64,000 nucleotides of DNA from Stomoxys calcitrans (GCF_963082655.1 NC_081555.1:92519819-92583818); one strand, 5' to 3'. Positions 1 through 10,599 are shown, counted from the first letter of the stretch. Numbers and translations: made by a program. The notes: a model not told the origin generated them from the sequence alone.

Positions 1-27
1 CGGCCGAACTTAACGCCTTTTTACTTG
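1..27 (+). repeat. HINE-family 3' terminus (element enters from outside the window)
   Basis: The window opens inside the conserved 3' end of the DINE-1-like family. It reads CGGCCGAACTTAACGCC and ends in TTACTTG followed by T. The same end is seen at 2449, 7489, 35843, 36685, 39237 and 46370. The rest of the element lies left of the window. Confidence 0.8.
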
Positions 28-790
28 TTTTGGTCTCAAGAAGTCATATCGGGATATCGGTACTTAGTTGTGACTAGATCACCATATTGACCGATTCGGA
101 TAAAACTTGCGACTGTTGTTGTAAGCCATAAGAAAGGGGTTTGGGCCAGCCAAATCAGGTTAAAATTTCGGCTTCTAAGGGCTCAAGAAGTCAAATCCGG
201 GAATTGGATTATATGGGGGCTATATCTGTTTATAAACCGATTCGATCATATTTGGCATGGGTGTTGGAAGTCATAACTCAACTCTTTTGTTCCAAATTTC
301 AGCCAAACCGGATGAAAATTTCGGCTTCTTAGGGCTCAAGAAGTCAAATCCGGCGATCGGTTTATATGGGGGCTATATCTGTTTATATACCTATTCGGAT
401 ATTACTTGGCATGGATGTTTAAAGTCATAACTCAAGTTTTTGTTCCAGATTTCAGCCAAATCAAATGAAAATTGAGGCTTCTAGGGACTCAAGAAGTCAA
501 ATCGGGGAATCGGTATATATGGGAGCTATATCTAAAAGTAGTCCGATACAGACCATTTGTTATCCCCAACGACCTTTATCAATAAGAAGTATATGTGCAA
601 AATTTCAGGCGGCTAGCTTTAAGCGTTCGACCGCTATAGTGATTTCGACAGACGGACGGACTGATCGTCCGTCAGTCGACATCGTGCCAGAATGTCGAGA
701 CGATCCGGAATATATATACTTCATGGAATCGCGAATCAATTTTTTGAGGTGTTACAAACGGATGACTAGATTAATACTAGATTAGATTAG
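28..790 (-). repeat. HINE-family fragment with 153-bp-type units, minus orientation
   Basis: Repeated blocks of the form ATATGGGGGCTATATCTGTT and GGCTCAAGAAGTCAAATC are the minus-strand version of the 153-bp unit. At 640-760 the block runs into the family's 5' leader (GACAGACGGACGG, ATATATACTTC, GGTGTTACAAACGGATGAC). The final TATACCC subterminal repeat is degraded, so the 5' boundary near 770-790 is approximate. The open frames here are repeat-driven and not genes. Confidence 0.75.
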
Positions 791-865
791 TACTAGAAGA
801 CAGAGAAACACAGAGACAGATGCACCGTAGCACGGTGGAAGATAGCAAAATGACAACAAACAAAA

Positions 866-1933
866 CAAGTAAAAGCGTGCTAAGTTCGGCCGGGCCGAAT
901 CTTATATACTCTCCACCATGGATCACATTTGTCGAGTTCTTTTTCCGGCATCTTTTCTTAGGCAAAAACAAGATAAAAGAAAAGATTTGCTCTGCTATTA
1001 GAGCGATATCTAGATATGGTCCGGTTCGGACCACAATTAAATTATATGTTGGAGACCTGTGTAAAATGTTAGCCAATTCGATTCAGACCATAATAATCAC
1101 GTATGTTGATGGTCATGAGAGGATCCGTCGTACAAAATTTCAGGCAAATCGGATAATAATTGCGACCTTTAGAGGCTCAAAAAGATACCAGATCGGTTTA
1201 TATGGCAGCTATATCAGGTAATGATCCGAATTGAACCATATTTGGCACAGTTGTTGAAAGTCATAAAAAAATACGACATGCCAAATCCGATGAGAATTCC
1301 GTCCTCTAGAAGCTCAAGAAGTCAAGTCCCCAGATCTGTTTATATGGCAGCTACATCAGGTTATGAACCGATTTGAACCATTCTTGGCACAGTTGTTGGA
1401 CATCATAACAAAACACGTTGTGCAAAATTGCAATCCAATCGGATAAGAATTGCGCACTCTAAAGGCTCAAAAAGTCAAGATCCAAGATCGGTTTATATGG
1501 CAGCTATATCAAAACATGGACCGATTTAAACCATACTTAGCGAAGTAGTTGAAAGTCATACCAAAACACCACGTGCAACATTTCAGTCAAATCGGACCAG
1601 AATTGCGCCCTCTAGAGACTCAAGAAGTCAAGATCCCAAATCGGTTTATATGGCAGCTATATCAGTTTATGTATCGATTTGCGCCATATTCAGCACAGTT
1701 ATTGGAAGTCATAACAGAACACCTCATGCAAAATTTTAGCCAAATCGGATGAGAATTGCGCCCTCTAGAGGCTCGAGAAATCAAGACCCAAGATCGGTTT
1801 ATATGGCAGCTTTATCAAAACATGGACCGATTTAAACCATACTAAACACAGTGGTTGGAAGTGATGCCAAAACACCACGTGCAAAATTTCTGTCAAATCG
1901 GTTGAGAATTGCGCCCTCTAGAGGCTCAAGAAG
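866..1933 (-). repeat. HINE-family element, minus orientation, 5' end missing
   Basis: The reverse complement of the 3' terminus starts at 866 (CAAGTAAAAGCGTGCTAAG), followed by the hairpin TTCGGCCGGGCCGAA and the subterminal repeat CTCTCCACCATGG. About six diverged 153-bp units follow. The element stops abruptly near 1933 in GGCTCAAGAAGTC and unrelated DNA leads into a LINE A fragment. The 5' leader found in complete copies is absent, so this copy is truncated. Confidence 0.8.
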
Positions 1934-2025
1934 TCTACACCAAGGCGGGTGATATCTCCGGCATTGTTTAACCCATATATATCCTCCATTACACCAGGCG
2001 ATTATGGAATGCGTGAGGGGGCGTG

Positions 2026-2375
2026 GTGCTAACGCGAGGACGTTACTGTACACACAGTAAAATGTCCATATGGGCAACAACAACCAGGGCGTTAATGTCA
2101 CGAACAGTCTTGCTGTTTAAGAAGGAGACTAACGCCTTCTCTGAGGATGGCACAATCCGTATCGTTTGGGTGCCGGGCCATAACGGAGTAAGGGGGAATC
2201 AAAGGGCAGACGATTTGGCAGTGAAGGCCGGAGAGTTCCTGTCAATAAACCTGTTTAACCGGAAGCCTTCTGGTCGACGCAGTACGAATAAGGGCGTGGG
2301 CGCCGAACGCGCATGTGATACTGTAGAACTGCGAAACTTTCGGTAGGAAGGCGAAAATCCTAAAGGATGATCCGG
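2026..2375 (+). pseudogene. LINE A fragment: RNase H C-terminal part
   Basis: The reading frame shows IRIVWVPGHNGVRGNQRADD, the H...D block of a retrotransposon RNase H domain, then LAVKAGEF. It aligns with the longer LINE A copy at 55.1-55.6 kb, including the shared upstream stretch GTCACGAACAGTCTTGC and the downstream GTGGGCGCCGAACGCG. It is cut off before the CCHC module by a HINE 3' end at 2376. Stops and frame changes lie upstream. This is a dead fragment of a non-LTR retrotransposon ORF2. Confidence 0.75.
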
Positions 2376-2449
2376 ATTTCGATGAAAGGTGGTTCACATA
2401 TACCCGAGGTGGTGGTTCGGCCTGTCCGAACTTAACGCCTTTTTAGTTG
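2376..2449 (+). repeat. HINE-family 3' terminal fragment
   Basis: This contains GATGAAAGGTGGTTCACATA, ACCCGAGGTGGTGG and GTCCGAACTTAACGCC, ending in TTAGTTG before T. It matches the 3' end of the element at 33914-35843. Only the last 75 bp or so are present. Confidence 0.75.
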
Positions 2450-2969
2450 TTACTAGTTTTTTTGGATACCATCCCATAGCAATGCATATCGATAACTTTT
2501 TACGGCATAAGGATATTCTATATATATATATATATATATATTTGACAATGCTTTTTGGGCGATACCCTGTAAACCTTTAACGGTCTCTTAAGTTCCTGTT
2601 GCTGTGGCGGTTTACCTTTTTCGGTCATCTGTAGCCTATGGGCGACCTTTTGTTGTAGTCTATAGGCGAATTTTTATAGTCTTTTACAACCTTTAAGTAT
2701 CCTTCAATGATGTCTTAAGTATAAAGACGACAATTCGAGTCTATCTATAGCCTAAAGGTGATTTACTACAGTTGATCATAATCGTCATATTTTCTATCTA
2801 ATGTGGTTTAAAATATTTGACTTTTCCCTTTATTCTTCGTCCGTAAGGTATTAGTAAATCATATCTTACCAACGAACCTAATTAAATAATAAAATAATAT
2901 TTTTAACTTAAAAATATTTCAACTTAAATAAAGAAAATACATAAAAAAATAAAGGCTGAAAATAATCAC
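2450..2969. other. Non-repeat spacer with a (TA)n tract
   Basis: This is AT-rich sequence with a perfect TA run of about 11 units at 2519-2541. No open frame or repeat match was recognised. If the gene at 2970-4083 ends without a further splice, its stop codon and 3' UTR fall here: the frame would stop near 2908. AATAAA-like sequences occur around 2880-2930 on either strand but cannot be assigned. Confidence 0.4.
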
Positions 2970-4083
2970 CTGAGGGATATACAGACGATGACGAAGATGA
3001 GGTGCTGACACTTCCGCCGCCAGCCTTCCTTTTGCAGGTAGGATAACTACCACAATCCTTGCCATCACGTTGATTGTAGCTGCAAGAGTCCGATGTGATG
3101 ACACACTCCTCGTTGGGCAAGCATCCAATGTCGGCACAGCCACGTCCGTATTCTTCATACATTTATTTCGAGATATTTAAGGTGTATTGTAATAGAGATG
3201 ATGAATTGATTTCGAGTTTGAAGTTGATTGGTTAGTGATGAGGTGTAGTTTGATTGTTGGTAGATTAACAACGAGGACGTTTTGAAGGATGTATAGTTGT
3301 TGGTAATTGTTTTTGTTTTTTTTTTTTAATGTTGGATTTAGTGGCAACACAATAAATATTCAGTATATTGGAGTTGGGTGGAGAAGAGTTGTAGCAATAA
3401 AAATTATAAACAAAACGCAGGGATTTCATGGAAGAAGATAAAGTAACAAAAGAAAATTAAAATGAGGAATAATTTGAATAAAGAATAATGATCAAATAGT
3501 TGATGATGATTTGATATAACAAACAACATTTAGGAGGAGATTTAAGAAAAAAAACTTCTTTTTCGACAGGGATGTGCTCGAATTTTTGGAAATAATGAAA
3601 ACTTTTTTATGAGGAGTTGAACAGGAGTTAAATGCCTGACTGCGGAAATGTGTTTTGCCAGGCACTTAAAAGCTTTACATGCCAATAAATGCGAAATAGA
3701 AACAAAACATTTTTCTTCAAATATTTTGTTAACATCTCCATCTACATTAAAGGAATTTTAAATGCTAATAGAGAATTTGAAACTTGGGAAATTGAGGGTA
3801 GAGAACATTAAAATAGTTTCAGGAGTTACATTTTTTTTGCAGGAAAAGGAGAATAGATTTAACAATAACAAATTAATATGAAAAATGTTGAACTCTGTTT
3901 TCTTTTCTTGAAGATTTTAACAATGAAAAGGAGTTTTTATGCTTTGACTAGCAAGATGTTGTTTTGCCCCCCCTCCCTTTTAGTGTTGTAATACATACTT
4001 GAATAGGATTCGACGCTGCTGACAGCGCACAATAACAAGATGCCGCAGGCAAATAGTCCTAAACCGCCCATTTTCTTCAACAT
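2970..4083 (-). CDS. Small secreted cysteine-rich protein, two exons (partial model)
   Basis: This is the only convincing host gene. Exon 1 (4083-3999) starts at ATG and encodes MLKKMGGLGLFACGILLLCA followed by VSSVESYS: a typical signal peptide with a KK n-region, an LGLFACGILLLCAV core and likely cleavage near VES. It ends at a good donor, CAA/GTATGT, in phase 1. Exon 2 starts at 3152. A stop (TAA) lies just upstream in frame, so the only usable acceptor is GTATGAAG/AA; its phase matches exon 1 and gives SYSKYGRGC. Exon 2 carries six cysteines spaced C-x4-C-x5-C-x6-C-x9-C-x5-C (GRGCADIGC, EECVITSDSC, KDCGSYPTC), then a Gly/Ser-rich tail. A donor CAG/GTGATT at 2970 may lead to another exon. 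Otherwise the frame runs to a stop near 2908 through a hydrophobic tail. The acceptor has a poor pyrimidine tract. The function is unknown; an extracellular, disulfide-bonded role is inferred only. Confidence 0.6.
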
Positions 4084-4157
4084 GTTACTCAAGTTGCCAG
4101 GAAAACAGCGTTTGTTGGTTGGTCTGGTCTGGCCTGGCCCTTTTTGAAGTTCTCCTG

Positions 4158-4165
4158 TTTTTATC
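4158..4165 (-). promoter_or_regulatory. Possible TATA-like box for the secreted-protein gene
   Basis: GATAAAAA on the minus strand lies about 75 bp upstream of the ATG at 4083. That spacing leaves room for a short 5' UTR. No initiator or downstream element was clearly identified, so this is a weak call. Confidence 0.25.
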
Positions 4166-4627
4166 CTTCTGGTAACGGCTGCTGTTTTGAGTTATTACTG
4201 CGGTTAGCCTCGCTCAAGGAGTGCTATTTTCTGAAAAATAAGCAAAAATATAAAAAAAAAATTATTAGTAAGGAGCAAGAAAAAACAACATGCCGTAAGA
4301 AATAGCCCAGGAAATAGTGTGATTGTGCCGCATAACACTGTTGGTTACTTAAGATATGATAACGAAGCCGCAGAAACACCAAATTGGATTTGAGGGTTTG
4401 CCAGAAAATAGTATGGGATGAATTCGCCATTCATTGAATGAGTGAACACAAATGTTGTTGCCATCATTAGGGTTTGACTCAAGTTGCGGCATTTTAATAA
4501 ATTAGAGTATTATAGTTTATATGTCAAACCCCAGTTGCGGTATAATTAGTTAAGACCATATATCACAGACAATACATAAATGTAGAATAAGTGGAATTAG
4601 GATTTCTCAAAGGAAAGTTTAATCACT
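4166..4627. other. Upstream spacer, no feature recognised
   Basis: This is AT-rich unique-looking sequence upstream of the secreted-protein gene. It has short A runs at 4250-4265. Regulatory sequence may lie here, but no motif can be named. Confidence 0.3.
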
Positions 4628-4833
4628 TACTGCCCGCGAATGCCGGGCAATGGTATAGGAAATGCTTCAACGCCTCATCATTTTCCCCACATGCCCTACG
4701 CGAGCTCCTAGTTCTATGTGTCCCGTTATGACACCGAAAGCTATACTGACCTCATGCATACTTCTTTTCAGTAATAGCCTCGTCTTCTCACGATTCGGAT
4801 CACCCCATAGGATTTTCGCCTATGGAGTGATCC
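4628..4833 (-). pseudogene. LINE A fragment: C-terminal zinc-knuckle region
   Basis: On the minus strand the reading frame includes NPMGDPNREKTRLLLK, matching LLLKGSKKEVSTAIG and ITGHIGLRALLCKIG in the copy at 13678-14143. A deletion of about 35 bp removes part of the CRACG motif. The right end contains an inverted repeat with 15-bp arms (4797-4811 and 4819-4833, one mismatch). It abuts a HINE fragment at 4834. Confidence 0.65.
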
Positions 4834-5190
4834 GGATCATGAGCTGTTGTGGGTCCATAAAAGACGCATTTATTGTTCGATTTCGCTGAAAGTTAGGACA
4901 GTGTCTTAGGTAAGGCTTTTTCACATCTGTATGCTTTATGCTTCAGATCAGACCCTATTTGGATATAGCTGCCAAAAAGAAAAATATTGAACCAAAATTG
5001 AACAGTGACTTGTAGACCACTCAGTGTCCGTGTCGAATTTGGTATAAATCGGACCCTATTTGGATCTAGCTGCTATAGGTGCATAAATAATGCACTTTCA
5101 CCGGATTATGACGAAAAGTGGTTTACATATATACCCAAGGTAGTCGGTATCCAAAGTTCGGCCCGGCCTAACTTGCTTATTTTTTTTTTC
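4834..5190 (+). repeat. HINE-family 3' fragment
   Basis: This contains two partial 153-bp-type units (GACCCTATTTGGATATAGCT, GTCCATAAAAGACGCATTTA). It ends with GTTTACATATATACCCAAGG and GTTCGGCCCGGCCTAACTTG. The final ACTTG has decayed. Confidence 0.7.
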
Positions 5191-5473
5191 CCTTAAGACC
5201 TTCTAATAATGCTTTGAAACATGCCTGTTTTCGAAGGTATTATAGAATGCATTATATAAGTGCTAATTGGGAAAGTGCAAGGTAATGCCCTATGCTTTTT
5301 TACAAATTTCACTGGTCGAAATTAGTAGCAGAATTCATTGTGGCGGGCTCCCAAAATTAAGCACCAACGACCTTAGCGCGTTTTTAATTAAACTTTTTTT
5401 TTTGAGAACCATTTTAACACAAATATTTCACAGTCTAAAAAAAGAAGAACAGTTTGAGTAGCTACAGTATTTT

Positions 5474-7489
5474 TTATACCTTCCACCATAGGATGGGGTA
5501 TACTAATTTCGTCATTCTGTTTGTAACTACTCGAAATATTCGTCTAAGACCCCATAAAGTGTATATATTTGTCCGTTTGTCCGTCCGGCTGTCTGTCGAA
5601 AGCACGCTAACTTTCGAAGGAGTAAAGCTAGCCGCTTGAAATTTTGCACAAACACTTCTTATTAGTGTAGGTCGGTTGGGATTGTAAATGGGCCATTTCG
5701 GTCCATGTTTTGATATAGCTGCCATATAAACCGATCTTGGGTCTTAACTTCTTGAGCCTCTAGAGGGCGCATTTCTATCCGATTGGAATGAAATTTTGCA
5801 CGACGTGTTTTGCTATGGCTTCCAACAACTATGTCGAGAATGATTCAAATCGGTCTATAACCTGATATAGTTGCCATATAAACCGATCTCGGGTCTTGAC
5901 TTTTTGAGCCACTAGAGGGCATAATTCTTATCCGATTTGGCTGAAATTTTACACGAGTTGTTTTATTACGACTTCCAATAACTGTTCTGAGTATGGTTGA
6001 AATTAGTCCATAACCTGATATAGCAGCCATATAAACCGATCTCGGGTCTTGACTTCTTGAGCCACTAGAGGGCACAATTCTTATCCTATTTGGCTGAAGT
6101 TTTGCGCGAGTTGTTTTATTACGAATAACTGTTCTGAGTATAGTTGAAATCGGTCCATAAACTGATATAGCTGCCATATAAACTGATCTAGGGTCTAGAC
6201 TTCTTTAGCCTCTAGAGGGCGCAATTCTTATCCGATTGAAATGAAATTTTACACGACGTGTTTTGCTATGTCTTCCAGCAACTGTGCTAACTATTCTTGA
6301 AATCGGTCCATAACCTGATATAGCTGCCATATAAACCGATCTGGGGTCTTGACTTCTTGAGCCTCTAGAGGGCGCAATTCTTATCCGATTTGGCTGAAAT
6401 TCAGCTTGAGGCGTTTTATTATGACTTCCGACAACTTTGCTGACTATGCTTAAAATCGGTCCATAACCTGATATTGCTGCCATATAAACCGATCTCGGGT
6501 TTTGACTTCTTGAGCCACTAGAGGGCATAATTCTTATCCGATTTGGCTGAAATTATGCATGAGGCGTTTTATTATGACTTCCAACAACTTTGCTGACTAT
6601 GCTTAAAATCGGTCTATAACCTGATATAGCTGCCATATAAAATGATCTAGGGTCTTGACTTCTTGAGCCACTAGAGGGCATAATTCATATCCGATTTGAC
6701 TGAAATTTTGCACGAGGCGTTTTATTATGACCTTCAACAACTGTGCTGATTATGCTTGAAATCGGTCCATAACCTGATATAGCTGCCATATAAACCGATC
6801 TCGGGTCTTGACTTTTTGAGCCTTTAGAGGGCGCAATTCTTATCCGATTTGGCTGAAATTTTGCACGAGTTGTTTTATTACGACTTCCAACAACTGTTCT
6901 GAGTATGGTTGAAATTAGTCCATAACCTGATATAGTTGCCATATAAACCGATCTCGGGTCTTGACTTCTTGAGCCTCTAGAGGGCGCAATTCTTATCCGA
7001 TTTGGCTGAAATTTAGCATGAGACGGTTTATTACGACTTCCAATAACTGTGCCAAATATGCTTGAAATCGGTCCATAACCTGATATAGCTGGCATATAAA
7101 CCGATCTGGGATCTAGAATTCTTGAGCCACTAGAGGGCATAATTCTTATCCGATTTGGCTGAAATTTTGTACAACGGCTTACTCCATGACCTCCAACATA
7201 TATTTCAAATACAGTCTCAATCGGTCTTTAGCCAGATACAGCTCCCATATAAACCGATCTCCCTATTTTACTTCTTGAGCCTCTAAAAGGCAAAATTCTT
7301 ATTCGATTTAGATGAAATTTTACACATAGACTTCTACTGTGGTCTCTAACACTCAATTCAATTAGCACAATTCTTTTCTTTTATCTTTTGTTTGTCTAAA
7401 AGAGATACCGGGAAAGAACTCAACAAATGGGACCCATGGTGGAGGGTAGATAAGATTCGGCCCGGCCGAACTTAGCACGTTTTTACTTG
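5474..7489 (+). mobile_element. Complete DINE-1-like (HINE/Helentron-type) element with 153-bp array
   Basis: The 5' end is TTATACCTTCCACCATAGGA, followed by a leader with GACCCCATAAAGTGTATATA and the CCGTTTGTCCGTCC tract. From about 5690 to 7300 there are eleven copies of a unit containing GCCATATAAACCGATC, with starts at 5721, 5873, 6026, 6173, 6326, 6479, 6632, 6785, 6938, 7091 and 7243. Spacing is 153 bp almost throughout. The 3' part has the matching subterminal repeat CCATGGTGGAGGGTAGA, the palindrome TTCGGCCCGGCCGAA (7456-7470) and ACTTG before T. DINE-1/HINE elements are known for subterminal inverted repeats, a 3' stem-loop and central tandem repeats; membership is inferred from that architecture and the leader motif. 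It encodes no protein, and the long minus-strand frames are 51-residue echoes of the 153-bp period. Confidence 0.85.
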
Positions 7490-8146
7490 TTTTTCATTTA
7501 CACCACTTTAATTTAAAATTTTTATTTTTATATGTGGTTGACACTATAGCCTGGAATTGATAGTTTTTGTCATATGTATTAGAAATTATTTTTTATTGTC
7601 TTTTCCCGTATTGAACTTTTATATTAAAAAAAGAAAAATTACCGCTTAATGCTTCTCTGCTTAGAACGACCACACTGATAATGGCTCTAATGTCACTTAG
7701 GTTCTGCGTTTTATAATGTCGATCTTATCTGCGATCCATTCGTGACAAGTAATAATTTGAATCATTCTAAGCATTGCAAGCCTCAGCATTATAAATACTT
7801 GCGTGGAGCGCATCGATTGGTTTGCACGTTTTTTCCCCATAGCGCTCTCTTTCTATGAAAGTATTTTTAAATAAAAAGTATTGGGTCATTTTTAGAAGTA
7901 TCTGCGGTTTTATCATTCTGAGGACCAGTCTAAAATCACGTTTAAGGCCTGGGAATTTCTTCGCTCTATATTTGTTCAAGTTTAAAGAATGTTTACTATG
8001 AGAAAAACCCAAAAGTACATATTCAGAACAGCATTAATGAATACAAACAGTCTCGAAATAACCGATAATCATTACAATACTACGAAATCTTTTTTGATTC
8101 ATTCTGTGGTAACAACGTAAAAGATGATTAAAGCAACACAATCTGA
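7490..8146. other. Non-repeat spacer
   Basis: This is AT-rich sequence without a recognisable gene. A 27-bp stretch at 8091-8117 (TTTTTGATTCATTCTGTGGT and onward) recurs at 10573-10599, immediately after the next element's 3' end. Confidence 0.4.
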
Positions 8147-8670
8147 TTATACCCCACACTACTACTGTGGTACAGGGTATTATAGCTTAGTCCATTTGTT
8201 TGTAACACCCAGAAGGAAGACAGATAGACCCATTGATAAGTATACCGATCGACTTAGAATCACTTCCTGATTCGATTTAGCTATGCCCTCTGTTCGTCTG
8301 TTCATGATAATTTGTGTACCAAGTACAGGTCGCAATTTTCATCCAATCATCTACAAATTTGGCACAAGCTTTTTCTTGGGCCTAGAGACGAAGCCTTTAG
8401 AAAGTGGAAAAAAATCGGTTCATATGTGAATAAAGCTCGTCCGATTCCGTCCGGATTCCCTTATAAGTCTCAACATTATTAGTGAATTTCATAGAAATCG
8501 GCTCAGATTTAGATACAGCTCCCATATATATGTTCGTCCGATTTGGACTGAAATTGCATTTGTATCGTCATTTGTAAACTGAAACTTTGCACTAGTGATT
8601 CTCTTGTAAGTCTCGACATTATTGGTGAATTTCATAGAAATCAGATCAGATTTAGATATAGCTCACATAT

Positions 8671-10016
8671 AAAGGGTGATTTTTTTGAGGTTAGGATTTT
8701 CATGCATTAGTATTTGACAGATCACGTGGGATTTCTGACATGGTGTCAAAGAGAAAGATGCTCAGTATGCTTTGACATTTCATCATGAATAGACTTACTA
8801 ACGAGCAACGCTTGCAAATCATTGAATTTTATTACCAAAATCAGTGTTCGGTTCGAAATGTGTTCATTCACCGTAACGTTGCGTCCAACAGCATCTTTGA
8901 AAAAATACGGTCCAATGATTCCACCAGCGTACAAACCACACCAAACAGTGCATTTTTCGGGATGCATGGGCAGTTCTTGAACGGCTTCTGGTTGCTCTTC
9001 ACTCCAAATGCGGCAATTTTGCTTATTTACGTAGCCATTCAACCAGAAATGAGCCTCATCGCTGAACAAAATTTGTCAAAATTTGAACACATTTCGAACC
9101 GAACACTGATTTTGGTAATAAAATTCAATGATTTGCAAGCGTTACTCGTTAGTAAGTCTATTCATGATGAAATGTCAAAGCATACTGAGCATCTTTCTCT
9201 TTGACACCATGTCTGAAATCCCACGTGATTTGTCAAATACTAATGCATGAAAATCCTAACCTGTAGAAGCAGCTTTTATATAAATCACATTGAAGATAAT
9301 TATATTTTTGATATTATACGTAATGCACTTTAATTTTATTTGAACTTAGATTTTTGCTTGAGTGTAACCAATTTCTCTTTAACGTTAAATATTAAAACAC
9401 TCTTTTGAGTTTTGATTTATACCTTTGATATTTTTACCATTTGTAACATTAACTTATACCATTGATTTATATACCATGGATTTATTCTCTCATTTGCAAT
9501 TTTACACTCGAATCATTATCACTCACCTAATAGCATTTGTCTCTTTCTTTATTATACGTTTTGTCATATGATCTATAGTGAGTACTCTCACTCTCGTTTG
9601 TATAACATGTTTTCTTTTGTTTTGAGTGTATAACAGATTAAGTTTGTCAAACACTTGTAGGCTTAGTCTTAAACTTTGTGAAAAATAAAATGATTCTTCT
9701 AATAGCATTCAACGAAGACAGTTGTCTCATTATTTAAAGCGGAAGAAACTCATAGGAGGACAAGTTAGGACTTTTAAGTCTGACTTGGCCCGTAAAATAA
9801 ATATAAAATTAAACTGAACATTATCCAGCTAGGACGTTTCGTCTGGTTAGGATTTGTTCATAAAATTCATAATTTAATGAAATATAAAACCACTAGGGTT
9901 GGACCCTTAATCTTGCCCTCAAAACTGCTAGGGTTGGACCCTTCATCCTGCCCTTAATATATCCTAGGGTTGGACCCTTCATCCATTCCCTACAAACCTC
10001 AAAAAAATCACCCTTT
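8671..10016 (+). mobile_element. Tc1/mariner-type foldback element with transposase pieces in both orientations
   Basis: The outer termini are perfect inverted repeats: AAAGGGTGATTTTTTTGAGG at 8671 and its complement ending at 10016, flanked by TAT/TATA. The plus frame at 8785 reads MNRLTNEQRLQIIEFYYQNQ, the helix-turn-helix start of a Tc1/mariner-like transposase. It then flips: 9069-8911 on the minus strand reads MFSDEAHFWLNGYVNKQNCR, the first catalytic Asp region. From 9084 the 5' end is repeated inverted, giving 179-bp arms (8688-8866 and 9084-9262). A solo LTR (9262-9994) splits the right terminal repeat. The element is non-autonomous; no third catalytic Asp is seen. Confidence 0.8.
9262..9994. 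mobile_element. Solo LTR with 4-bp target duplication
   Basis: A 733-bp segment begins TGTAG and ends CTACA (TG...CA, 5-bp inverted ends). It is flanked by the direct repeat AACC at 9258-9261 and 9995-9998. Removing it restores an uninterrupted right terminal repeat for the host Tc1-like element (AACCT then CAAAAAAATCACCC). Inside are a TATA-like TTTTATATAAAT near the left end, AATAAA-type signals near 9684 and 9799, and three copies of CTAGGGTTGGACCCTT near the right end. No internal coding region remains, so this is an LTR-LTR recombination product. The LTR class cannot be assigned from a solo LTR. Confidence 0.7.
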
Positions 10017-10389
10017 ATATGTTCCTCAGAATTGGACTAATATTGCAATAATTTGGTCATTTGTTAACCGATTCACACGAAATTTGCACAAAGGATTCGC
10101 TTATGACTCTCGGAATCACTATTGAATTTAATAGAAAACCGGTCAGATTTAGATATAGCTTCCATGTATATTTTCTTCCGTTTTGAAAAATACTCAATAA
10201 TTCAGTAATTTGTTAACCGATCTTTGCAAAATTTTGCACGATGGTTTCACTTATAACTCTTCTGATGACTGATGAAGTTCATAGAAATTTGATCAGTTTT
10301 AGATATAACTCCCATATATGCATATCTTAATTTTCACTTTTTGAGGTCTTTGCTAACCCATATATCAATGGATCGTTTCAAAAATTTTT

Positions 10390-10543
10390 AATTTTAAGCA
10401 AATTTTAAATTTGACAACTTAGCCTGCATATTCAATGTGATGTAGGGTATCAAAAGGTCGGCCTTTAATTTTAAGCAAATTTTAAAATTGACTACTTAGC
10501 CTTAGCCTACACAATGTGGTGTAGGGTATCAAAAGGTCGGCCT
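10390..10543 (+). repeat. 77-bp tandem duplication of the element's 3' end
   Basis: AATTTTAAGCAAATTTTAAA begins at 10390 and again at 10467, and each copy ends in GTAGGGTATCAAAAGGTCGG. The two copies differ at a few positions. This places two subterminal repeats side by side at the 3' end of the 8147-10572 element. Confidence 0.75.
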
Positions 10544-10599
10544 CGCCTGACTTTAGTCCGTCCTGTTACCTGTTTTTGATTCATTCTGTGGTAAAAACG

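Larger units (their letters stand above)
8147..10572 (+). mobile_element. HINE-like element of a divergent subfamily, interrupted by a Tc1-like foldback
   Basis: The 5' end is TTATACCCCACACTACTACT and the 3' end is AATGTGGTGTAGGGTAT then AAAGGTCGGCC and ACCTG before T. The 5' and 3' subterminal repeats pair with each other (ATACCCCACAC with GTGTAGGGTAT) but differ from those of the main family. The interior contains GATATAGCTCCCATATA-type motifs (8512-8530, 10154-10175, 10305-10318). The element is split by the insertion at 8671-10016. Its 3' end carries a tandem duplication (10390-10543). Confidence 0.7.

Noticed and set aside
6685..7140. 151-codon minus-strand open frame with 51-residue repeats
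   Set aside because: It follows directly from the 153-bp tandem period of the HINE array. Similar frames exist in other registers and arrays, and there is no start context, domain or splice support.
5690..7300. CRISPR-like array of regular repeats
   Set aside because: The whole 153-bp unit is conserved, with no short-repeat/variable-spacer pattern, and the genome is that of an insect.
8785..9204. 139-codon frame that looks like a complete small transposase
   Set aside because: Only the first 30 or so residues are genuine transposase. The rest is antisense catalytic-region DNA and the inverted 5' end read through.
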